Source of the DNA: CAVPKN01 sp963832835
GTDB taxonomy: Bacteria; Chlamydiota; Chlamydiia; Chlamydiales; JAAKFR01
Assembly: GCA_963832835.1 (NCBI GenBank)
Contig: CAWHVD010000001.1
Coordinates: 2,356,001-2,420,000 of the forward strand
Direction: 5' to 3'
Length of the DNA stretch: 64,000 nucleotides
A program made the translations under genes and the position numbers. The notes beneath the pieces are model-generated. The model did no database searches. It was not told where the DNA came from and saw nothing but the letters and a program-made list of their open reading frames with translations. Each line of letters begins with the position of its first letter. Within the stretch, counting starts at the first letter, position 1. Below, piece by piece: positions 38,501 through 44,898 of the stretch.

Positions 38501-40476
38501 AAATCTTAAATATGCTCCAAGCGGCTTTGAGTGATCAAGACTCGGGTGTGCGCCACAATGCTGCTGCAGCCCTCGGAGCGCTCGCAGCTCATGCAGAAAA
38601 GGAGAACATCTCTCGAATCTTAAATGCCCTCCTAAAGGCTATGTATGATTCAGACTCATGGGTGCGTGGCTCTGCTGCTCGAGCCCTTGGCAAGCTCGCA
38701 GCTCATGCAGGAAAGGAGAACATCCTCCAAATTTTAAATGCGCTTCAAATGGCCCTGAGTGATCGAGACTGGAAGGTGGGCAGAAATGCTGCTGAAGCCC
38801 TCGGAATGCTCACAGCTCATGCAGGAAAGGAGAACATCCCTCAAATCTTCAATGGACTCTTAATGACGCTGAGTGACCAATACTCGGATGTGCGCCAAGC
38901 TGCTGTTGAAGCCCTCGGAGGGCTCGCAGCTCATGCAGGAAAGGAGAACATCCCTCAAATCTTCAATGGGCTCCTAAAGACTCTGGGCGACCAAGAAGAG
39001 GATGTGTGCAGGAATGCTGCCGGCGCCCTCGGAGCGCTCGCAGCTCATGCAGGAAAGGAGAACATCCCTCAAATCTTCAATGGGCTCCTAAAGGCTATGT
39101 ATGATTCAGACTCGTGGGTGCGTGGCTCTGCTGCTCGAGCCCTTGGCAAGCTCGCAGCTCATGCAGGAAAGGAGAACATCCTCCAAATTTTAAATGCGCT
39201 TCAAATGGCTCTGAGTGATCGAGACTGGCGGGTGCGCAGAAATGCTGCTGAAGCCCTCGGAGTGCTCACAGCTCATGCAGGAAAGGAGAACATCCTCCAA
39301 ATTTTAAATGCGCTTCAAATGGCTCTGAGTGACCAATACTCGGGTGTGCATAGGTATGCCGCTGAAGCCCTCGGAGGGCTCGCAGCTCATGCAGGAAAGG
39401 AGAACATCCCTCAAATCTTAAATGCGCTCCTAAAGGCTCTGAGTGATCAAGACCCGGATGTGCGCCGCGATGCCGCTGAAGCCCTCGGAAAGCTCGCAGC
39501 TCATGCCGGAAAGAAGAACATCCCACAAATCTTAAATGCGCTTCAAATGGCTCTGGACGATCCAGACTGGGATGCGTGCCGCAATGCTGCTAAAGCCCTC
39601 GGCGAGCTCGCAGCTCATGCAGGAAAGGAGAACATCCTCCAAATTTTAAATGCGCTTCAAATGGCTCTGAGTGATCGAGAAATGCGGGTGAGCAACTATG
39701 CTGCTGAAGCCCTCGTAGGGCTCGCAGCTCATGCAGGAAAGGAGAACATCCTCCAAATCTTAAATACACTCCAAATGGCTCTGGATAATCCAGTTTCATA
39801 TGTACGCCGCAATGCTGCTAAAGTCCTCGTAGGGCTCGCAGCTCATGCAGGAAGGGAGAACATCCCACAAATCTTCAGTGAGCTCCTAAAGACTCCGGGT
39901 GATCAAGACGAAGGTGTGCGCAGTTCTGCTGCTCGAGCCCTCGGAGTGCTCGTAGCTCATGCAGGAAAGGAGAACATCACCCAAATCTTAAATGCGCTCC
40001 AAATGGCTCTGTGTGATCGAAACAGGGCTGTGTGCCATTCTGCTGCTCAAACCATCATTGGCCTAAAAACAGAACGGCTTCTTTTTGTTTTTACTTCTCA
40101 GCCCTCACCTCACCTCAAGTTGAATACTCTTATTTTTGAGCATTTTATTAACCAATCCATTCCTCTCTATTTTGTTGAAAATAATACAGGTTACTCCATC
40201 CGTACCAGTGACAGCTGCTGCGAAGCATTCAATCTTAAGCGGCTCGGGGTTCTTTCTAATCGTTGTACTGCTCTTTACACAAATACTTGGAAAGAATCAA
40301 CCGAACCTGAGAAGGCTGAAGAGATAGTGGTTCCTGCTAAATACGCACCTAAGCCTTTGACCACCAAAGAAAGTAATGAAAAAAGCCTACCAAAACCAAT
40401 TTTGCAACCCACTGAACCGCAAAATAAAAAACAAAAGAAAGACACCCATGCCAAGAAAAGGTGTGTTGTAATGTGA
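35596..40476 (+). CDS. N4: trypsin-like protease-NACHT-HEAT protein
   Basis: This 1626-residue paralogue has the type A N-terminus with a small insertion, triad His71/Asp125/Ser201 and Walker A at 460-468. Upstream of the NACHT it carries a small tandem duplication (AEKSSAEKAIE). About 15 HEAT-like units follow, including a four-unit block duplicated in tandem (38635-39546). The tail ends NKKQKKDTHAKKRCVVM: the CaaX box is preceded by a basic cluster, as in polybasic prenylated proteins such as K-Ras4B. It is the last gene of the first N1-N4 run; a MITE lies 40 bp downstream. Confidence 0.9.
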   Translation: MAHAISSPQKSVGQEQHHPGPRVDKYANKYADTGSLFTFRAVVVCHIVLGGGQGGGTGFLIGKDLIMTNNHVLDSLETARGAKALFFYTTSTEKVEVDLNPDDFFHTSATPDRLGFEPTKKGYLDFTIVSIKSHPKITEISYLAFSIFGTSIPLAQSHANMIHHPLDQGSTYQKISFRENLIKELAIHTIHYTTATMPGSSGAPVMDDEGNLIALHRATCTHIHKALLKDKMLTALLHELFAGTPFTQASLTLNFHDHVGRCATIDGSLLYVFSEGPLKGQYYHEGHTPSPVSLFRLIETQHPSPKKWALDFINARLLPEEQLADYHKECNTAVPIKAIHDYLKNVDLLTQIEARYQESQKNLPTLLKESYLQKCGSLPLVLTNAAFPIESFFTQLSIVSHASQAKKEEAADQRDPNMVEKDSLREIYARLCTAEKSSAEKAIEIHNLFDEKTKRVLVLGRAGIGKSTLCQKIAYDWAAGNLFAQKFSLVYHIKLRDFNSQETLLGDPHKWMSKMIAKSCYAGAHQEKILQELQTHPEKILLIFDGWDEASAQLTQALEVYLLNTQAHYLITSRPGVTSKIHNNFDLIVENMGFTRTQVESYAEKFFAHTQCAGLDAFLKMLHSRSNLFTIAHVPIQLQILCTLWQKGEHDFPQTLTPLFTKIVRHLFEWEQNKNPQKKEIAPLKHLFLYQALGEIALKGLVSKQLIIPDALVTNTLIEKSLEDGRFGKIRRQDLIATGLVKECGTNGALYFLHLTYQEYCIASYISSLPQSSLDKKQAQDRQRAFIQTYRYQPHFHLVIRMLAGCMWEVSKDLQTMELFFEWLYSGHIDLVGAYHTELVLSCLDECRSEELEKRIWEKYKLGDFVGCIMERKATRDYLSRLMALSTPVCTQVVQHLDKVGTQEKNNRKFLYWIFKHVQQYANEKRFNQILGTIQKALDHPGSDSEVRRYAAEALGELAAHAGKENIPQILNMLQAALSDQDSGVRHNAAAALGALAAHAEKENISRILNALLKAMYDSDSWVRGSAARALGKLAAHAGKENILQILNALQMALSDRDWKVGRNAAEALGMLTAHAGKENIPQIFNGLLMTLSDQYSDVRQAAVEALGGLAAHAGKENIPQIFNGLLKTLGDQEEDVCRNAAGALGALAAHAGKENIPQIFNGLLKAMYDSDSWVRGSAARALGKLAAHAGKENILQILNALQMALSDRDWRVRRNAAEALGVLTAHAGKENILQILNALQMALSDQYSGVHRYAAEALGGLAAHAGKENIPQILNALLKALSDQDPDVRRDAAEALGKLAAHAGKKNIPQILNALQMALDDPDWDACRNAAKALGELAAHAGKENILQILNALQMALSDREMRVSNYAAEALVGLAAHAGKENILQILNTLQMALDNPVSYVRRNAAKVLVGLAAHAGRENIPQIFSELLKTPGDQDEGVRSSAARALGVLVAHAGKENITQILNALQMALCDRNRAVCHSAAQTIIGLKTERLLFVFTSQPSPHLKLNTLIFEHFINQSIPLYFVENNTGYSIRTSDSCCEAFNLKRLGVLSNRCTALYTNTWKESTEPEKAEEIVVPAKYAPKPLTTKESNEKSLPKPILQPTEPQNKKQKKDTHAKKRCVVM
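38635..39546. repeat. Tandem four-unit HEAT block duplication in N4
   Basis: Units 3-6 (38635-39090) and 7-10 (39091-39546) are offset by exactly 456 nt, four times 114. Units 3 and 4 against 7 and 8 are nearly identical; 5-6 against 9-10 have diverged more. Confidence 0.85.
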
Positions 40477-40515
40477 TGCATGAGAAATCGTACTTCACTC
40501 GGAAAGCCCCTCCTA

Positions 40516-40676
40516 TACCAATCCGTAGAAATAACACTACAAATTTAGACTGTCTAACATGCCATCTTTGAATGATTCTTTCTCTCTTAGGCGCAAGAAC
40601 ATAAGATTCGAAACGATCATCCAAATCTGTCATGTTACCCAGTGCCACTTCATGGCTTTATTTTCTGGAAATGGTA
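40516..40676. mobile_element. 161-bp MITE-like element, copy 2 (inverted relative to copy 1)
   Basis: This aligns without gaps to the reverse complement of 11401-11561. The right part is highly similar and ends GGAAATGGTA. The left 40 bp are strongly diverged and begin TACCAATCCGTAGA, a string also present in the hairpin at 13973. It lies between N4 and the IS110-type transposase, in the 40477-40812 spacer. Confidence 0.8.
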
Positions 40677-40736
40677 TAATACATAATGTAATTGCGCTTC
40701 CTTTTAAGGAGCATCATGTAGATAGGCCTAAAAAAA

Positions 40737-40812
40737 GGCTTACTCCAAATGCGGAGTATCTTACGATCTCCAATAATAAACGAGGTTTGTGCCTCAAAAA
40801 AAGGAGTAAGCC
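40737..40812 (+). promoter_or_regulatory. Inverted repeat covering the transposase ribosome site
   Basis: GGCTTACTCC (40737-40746) is the exact complement of GGAGTAAGCC (40803-40812), which contains the GGAG ribosome site directly before the transposase ATG. If the mRNA folds, the start is masked; such folding is a known brake on insertion-sequence transposases. Confidence 0.6.
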
Positions 40813-41457
40813 ATGCGCAATTATGTAGGATTAGATGTTTCTTTGAAAAGTACTTCGATTTGCATTCTTGATGAGAAAGGAAAGAGGATAGAAGAAGGAG
40901 AAGTTGAATCTACCCCCGAAGCAATCCATGAGTTTTTGCTAAAAACCAGCCTTGAGATCGAACTAATCGGCCTGGAAAGTGGGAATTTGACTCACTATTT
41001 AAAAAAGGGGCTTTTGAAGAAGGAATATCACGTGGCGGTCATGGAGTCACGGAAGATGGCGGCTATCCTTGCGACAATCATCAACAAAACGGACAAAAAT
41101 GATGCTAGAGGCATAGCAGAGGCCTTAAGAGTAAGACCTTTTCGAGAATGCGTGCATAGAAGTGATGATGCTGTTGAAATTCGTTCTCTATTACATCTTC
41201 GACAGACAGTCATAGAAGAGCGAACTCATGTTATCAACAGCTTGAGAGGTCATCTCAAGGTGTATGGCATCAAGTTTGGCAAGAAAGCCGGGAAGACTTT
41301 TAGGAAAACGGTAGAAGAGGCAATAAAAGACTTGCGTCTGAGCATTCAGAGGGCAATCCAGAGCCTTTTGAATATTTTGGATGTTCTTGATCAGGAGATA
41401 AAAGCACTTATACCATTCCCAGAAAATAAAGACATGAAGTGGCACTGGGTAATATGA
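40813..41457 (+). pseudogene. IS110-family transposase, 3'-truncated by a MITE
   Basis: The N-terminal DEDD-type domain of IS110 transposases is intact: YVGLDVSLKST (Asp8), LIGLESGN, and TDKNDARGIAEALR. The C-terminal Transposase_20 domain with the catalytic serine is absent. The last 16 or so codons and the stop come from MITE copy 3, which starts at 41411. The product (214 residues, about half the normal length) should be inactive. A good ribosome site (GGAG) precedes ATG 40813. The element's right end is missing. Confidence 0.85.
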
Positions 41458-41520
41458 CAGATTTGGATGATCGTTTCGAAGCCTATGTTTTTGCACCTAA
41501 GCGAGAAAGGATCGTTCAAA
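41411..41520. mobile_element. MITE-like element, copy 3 (truncated at right end)
   Basis: The first 110 bp match copy 1 (11401-11510) in the same orientation with few changes. At 41515-41521 (TTCAAAA) the sequence switches to the exbD-derived duplicate; the right terminal repeat is missing. The left end interrupts the IS110 transposase. Confidence 0.85.
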
Positions 41521-41843
41521 ACCCCGATTTGGAGCGCTCGGCTCCACCCCGGACTGCACAAATCTTGGTGGTCATGGATGCCCAAAACGTGATCTATGTG
41601 GGCAGTAAAAAAGAGATTGTCGACCTTGAATCCTTTCAAGAAAGCCTGACAGCCGAGATCGCAAGTACTTTGGCAGCTCACCCGGGTGCCGATACAACAG
41701 TAGTGCTGAATATCGACAAAAGTGTTGAGTATGGAGATTTTTTGCGCCTCTTTTCGCTCGCACAAGAGTCGGGAGCCAAACTCCGACTGGCCTATAATGA
41801 TATTTCAGGCAGGATGCCATGCTACGATTCACACATTCCTTAG
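41515..41843 (+). pseudogene. exbD 3' fragment fused to a MITE
   Basis: The fragment encodes ExbD from QNPDLERSAPP to the C-terminus and lacks the first 45 or so codons, including the membrane helix and proton-pathway aspartate. The frame is open upstream into the MITE (ATG at 41439), giving a possible 134-residue chimera without a membrane anchor. It cannot work as ExbD; its value may be only to keep translation running into the overlapping next gene. Confidence 0.85.
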
Positions 41844-42232
41844 AACTCACTTTGCGGCAAAAAGAGTCCCGCTTTTCCAGTGATTTCTGGAAGGGACTAG
41901 GTTGTGCCGTAACTTTCCATGTCTTACTCTTTGTCATCTTCCGCATCGCTGCGATGCCCAATTTTGACACGATCAGCCCCCTTAGGCCTGTACATGTCGA
42001 AATCGATCTGGGCAGGCGAGACACATCTGTTACGCTCTCACCTATTCAATCCATTCCCTTTGCATGGGATACAATCGACTCCTCATTGCTTGAGGCCTCA
42101 CTCAATGCATTAATTGCCTTTTCCTTTAAAGAAACTGACGCGCTCCCCTACACCCAAAAAAGAGAGCGCAGTAGACCCGACTTTTCCGAGCTTGAGAGAA
42201 TCGAATACACCCCTTTAGAGAGATTACCATGA
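41819..42232 (+). CDS. CT598-like small membrane protein, second copy
   Basis: This 137-residue protein is intact and nearly identical to the product of 20512-20925, with a few substitutions (for example KRERS for KKERS, EYTPLERLP for QYIPLESLP). The membrane helix is unchanged. It has lost its exbB/exbD partners. The even spread of point changes suggests the duplication is not brand new; whether it is expressed is unknown. Confidence 0.65.
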   Translation: MLRFTHSLELTLRQKESRFSSDFWKGLGCAVTFHVLLFVIFRIAAMPNFDTISPLRPVHVEIDLGRRDTSVTLSPIQSIPFAWDTIDSSLLEASLNALIAFSFKETDALPYTQKRERSRPDFSELERIEYTPLERLP

Positions 42233-42453
42233 TTGTCGTCAGCCAGAACACACTCCTACTTCTCGACCTCGGCTTTTTTCTCTTTTTCTCTCTAGGAGCC
42301 TGGTTGACATCCCACCTGAAAGGACGTAAAAAAGAAACCCTACCCCCGGTTTATCAACTGCATACCTGCGAATACTGTGCCTTCCAATACCTTGCACCAA
42401 CCGGCACACAGATCACTCACTGCCCTCAATGCAAATCCTACAACAAATTTTAA
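42229..42453 (+). CDS. Zinc-ribbon-like small membrane protein, second copy
   Basis: This is a 74-residue copy of 20922-21146 with the same ATGA coupling to the gene before it. Changes include CAFQ for CGFQ and HCPQC for PCPQC; both CxxC pairs are retained. The frame is intact despite loss of the rest of the operon. Confidence 0.65.
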   Translation: MIVVSQNTLLLLDLGFFLFFSLGAWLTSHLKGRKKETLPPVYQLHTCEYCAFQYLAPTGTQITHCPQCKSYNKF

Positions 42454-42477
42454 TCATACTCTTTTGCAACAAAACCC

Positions 42478-42506
42478 TTGTTATTTTCTTTACACACAAA
42501 TAACCT
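42478..42506 (+). promoter_or_regulatory. Promoter-like block upstream of PARP-like gene 1
   Basis: TTGTTA, a 17-bp spacer (containing CTTTACACACAA) and TAACCT, 36 bp before the start codon. It is the equivalent of the block before N1 and before PARP-like gene 2. Confidence 0.6.
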
Positions 42507-42541
42507 ATCTTCTTTACTCTAAATCTTCACGGAGCTTTTTC

Positions 42542-43870
42542 ATGGCATCTATCGACTCAACATCTACCATACCCCTCGGAATCAAGCAAGACCTCCCACA
42601 TCCCAAAACCCCTTGGAAATTCAGTGACCCCATCTTCGAGCGGATGGGTAAGCTGCCATGGGGACAAGGGCAGGCTTACAAAAAGTGTGAGGTCCTTCCA
42701 AGTGATCCGGAATGCGCGTTCATCTTGAAGTATTTTAACCATAACAAGCCTGCCAATTACGGGATTGCTAAGATCTACTGCATCCACAACCCCTCTTTGA
42801 CAAACGGATTTGAAGCACATCTGCCCAAAATGAACCTGAGAGCCGAGACTTTCAAGCCGGAGTGGGAGAAGGAAGATTGCGTAGCTGAAAGAAGAGAGGT
42901 CATCCGACGGTGGAAGGAGCAAGTCAAGGAATATTACCCCATCTCTGTTAAAAAACCCTCCGTTGAAGACCCTACCAGGGAGGATATCTATCTTAATGTC
43001 CGCGTGCTACCTGTTTGGCATGGGACCACGGATGCTGTTTGCGCATCTATTGCCTCCACAGGGTTCACTTTTTTTGGCAAACACCATTTTTTTAACTCCG
43101 ATGCCAAAGCAGGAGCCTTTAAAAGCACAGATCTAGGCTATTTTGGAAATGGTATCTATTTCACGAATAGTCCCAAGTATGCAGCCATGTACAACTCCGG
43201 TACTCTTTTAATGTCTTGGGTCTCCATGTACGAACCCTTCCCTGTGGTCAATGATGTTCCCCATCCTACGAAGGGGAGCGATATGGGAAAACTCGGCATA
43301 GGAGCTAGCGGTTACCAAACCTATAACGCCCATTACATTCCTGTAGCTCCCATTTCTAAACATCCTAAGTGTATGGAATACTACCCCTGTTACCAAAACC
43401 AAGCCCCTACTTGCGATGAACTCGTGGTTTTCCAAGAAGCACAAACCCTTCCCCGATTTTGGATAGTGCTGGGCGTAGATTTTCCCAAGTTAATCCCTAA
43501 AAATCCTGCCATTCCGGGATCTTTTGTGATCGATAGCACCTCGCTTCCTATCACAGTAACTGCAGGTCTTACTATAATCGCTACGTGCAGCTCAGACTCA
43601 TGTGTTAAGAAAAATCAAATTCAGTGGGTCGCTCTCGGGCTCGGCGAGTTTCACCTATCAGAGGTTTATTCGTGTACGCAATGCCCGAGTTGTCCGGGAG
43701 AATTTAATTCTGTCGAACATTTTATCATCCACAACCCTACGTACTCAGTAAAAGGACAGACACAAGATAGAACTCCTGTCACAATCGTGGATAAAACAAT
43801 GACTGCGCAAGAAGCGATCATGATCGCTCATATCAGCGAATGGAAATATCTAAAAATAAATCTCAAATAA
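42542..43870 (+). CDS. PARP-like ADP-ribosyltransferase with Cys-containing C-terminal domain (copy 1)
   Basis: I start this 442-residue protein at ATG 42542 (MASIDST) with a GGAG ribosome site; a longer frame from 42377 runs through the upstream gene. The catalytic core reads like eukaryotic PARPs: an entry segment (ILKYFNHN, IAKIYCIHNPSL), LPVWHGTT (His160), FGNGIYFTNSPKYAAMY (Tyr206) and CDELVVFQEAQTLPRFWI (Glu293). That is a complete H-Y-E triad, so NAD-dependent ADP-ribosylation is likely. The last 110 residues hold CSSDSC and CTQCPSC, followed by TYSVKG, a domain shared with the next gene. The Ubl gene starts 11 bp downstream, then N5. No signal peptide is seen. A host target is inference. 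Confidence 0.85.
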   Translation: MASIDSTSTIPLGIKQDLPHPKTPWKFSDPIFERMGKLPWGQGQAYKKCEVLPSDPECAFILKYFNHNKPANYGIAKIYCIHNPSLTNGFEAHLPKMNLRAETFKPEWEKEDCVAERREVIRRWKEQVKEYYPISVKKPSVEDPTREDIYLNVRVLPVWHGTTDAVCASIASTGFTFFGKHHFFNSDAKAGAFKSTDLGYFGNGIYFTNSPKYAAMYNSGTLLMSWVSMYEPFPVVNDVPHPTKGSDMGKLGIGASGYQTYNAHYIPVAPISKHPKCMEYYPCYQNQAPTCDELVVFQEAQTLPRFWIVLGVDFPKLIPKNPAIPGSFVIDSTSLPITVTAGLTIIATCSSDSCVKKNQIQWVALGLGEFHLSEVYSCTQCPSCPGEFNSVEHFIIHNPTYSVKGQTQDRTPVTIVDKTMTAQEAIMIAHISEWKYLKINLK

Positions 43871-43881
43871 GGAAAGAACCT

Positions 43882-44892
43882 ATGGCTTCACAAATTACAC
43901 GTACAACTCAAGATGGAACGCTCTATGCCACTTATGCTGAAAATGCAAAAGGAAAAAACAAGCTGGCTTGCTTAACTTTTAATGACAAAACAACTGAAAT
44001 CGCCCTTTCAAAAGTGTGGGTCAACAACTGGCCCGCCAATCAGCTCAAAGGGTTTAAAGCCTATATCATGCCTGAAGGGATTCCATGCAAACTCGAGGGT
44101 GACTCCTACGAGATCACACTCAATGACTCTCCTTTCAAAACCATCACTCTGACTATTAAAATTGTAGGAAATCAAGAGCAGACTCTCACCCTATCAATAC
44201 CCGAGAATCTAAAAGGTATCGGCCTCAAGCAAATCATCGCCAAAAAGCTCGGGATCAACGAACTGGCCACTATCCATATCAAATACGAAGGATACCCCCT
44301 CGATAGCAGTTTCACTCTAAATGATTCCGGTATAGAAAATGGTGCCGAGCTCACCCTCCATCTCTCTACACATGAAGAGAAACCCCCAGAAAATGAAAAG
44401 ATCACCGATGGCGCCCTAGAGATAATCCGTTTTCCAGCCGTCCAACCGGGCCAAAACGTTGCTCCAGGCGCCACTCCGGGCGCAAGCAATGAAGTCAAAA
44501 AGCAGTTTGCTAAACTCGGAGAGGCGCCCCGCTGGAGAATGTTGGATAAAGGGCTCAACCTGTTAGCCCTTTGCTCAACTAAGACGTGCAAAGCTTTTCA
44601 ACAGTATGTCTACGTGCAAGTAGGAATGGGCATGTTCCGCATCAATGAAGAGAGCGCAGAAGCAAAATGCCCTGAGTGCAAAAATTTATTTGCAAAAGAC
44701 ATCACGAATTTTGCTTTTTATGACTGCACTTACCATTTCAAGGGGAAAATGATCGATAATACTCCTTTTGATTCGGGGATGAAAATCGTACCCAAGGGTG
44801 ACAGCTATGTCACGTTTGAAGAAATACTCAATGGATTGAGCACCGTAAAGGAATGGAAAGTGCTGATCGTCACAACTGAAGCCAATAAGTAA
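43882..44892 (+). CDS. Ubiquitin-like domain protein with Cys-containing C-terminal domain (copy 1)
   Basis: I start this 336-residue protein at ATG 43882 (MASQITRTTQ), preceded by AAGGAAAG; an upstream in-frame ATG overlaps the PARP-like gene. After a beta-rich N-terminal region, residues about 86-163 follow the ubiquitin pattern: TLTIKIVGNQEQTLTLSI, LKQIIAKKLGI, then IKYEGYPLDSSFTLNDSGI and GAELTLHLS, comparable to the G-x-L...L.dygI..g..l.L pattern of ubiquitin. No diglycine follows, so conjugation in the classical way is unlikely. A Pro-rich linker leads to a C-terminal domain with CSTKTC, CPECKNLF and TYHFKG, as in the PARP-like neighbour. N5 begins 6 bp downstream. Confidence 0.8.
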   Translation: MASQITRTTQDGTLYATYAENAKGKNKLACLTFNDKTTEIALSKVWVNNWPANQLKGFKAYIMPEGIPCKLEGDSYEITLNDSPFKTITLTIKIVGNQEQTLTLSIPENLKGIGLKQIIAKKLGINELATIHIKYEGYPLDSSFTLNDSGIENGAELTLHLSTHEEKPPENEKITDGALEIIRFPAVQPGQNVAPGATPGASNEVKKQFAKLGEAPRWRMLDKGLNLLALCSTKTCKAFQQYVYVQVGMGMFRINEESAEAKCPECKNLFAKDITNFAFYDCTYHFKGKMIDNTPFDSGMKIVPKGDSYVTFEEILNGLSTVKEWKVLIVTTEANK

Positions 44893-44898
44893 GTACTT

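Larger units (their letters stand above)
41515..42478. repeat. Duplicate of the exbD-3' to small-membrane-protein segment
   Basis: About 960 bp nearly identical to 20208-21170, covering the periplasmic part of exbD, the CT598-like gene and the zinc-ribbon membrane gene. The left border is the TTCAAAA shared with the MITE. The right border fades in the leader just before the promoter-like TTGTTA, where the original runs into N1 and the copy into PARP-like gene 1. Confidence 0.9.

Noticed and set aside
41439..41843. 134-residue MITE-ExbD chimera as a functional new gene
   Set aside because: It lacks the membrane helix and proton-pathway Asp; more simply a recombination by-product.
42377..42541. 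55-codon N-terminal extension of PARP-like protein 1
   Set aside because: It overlaps the preceding gene and crosses the promoter-like block; copy 2 has no such extension and starts at the equivalent ATG.
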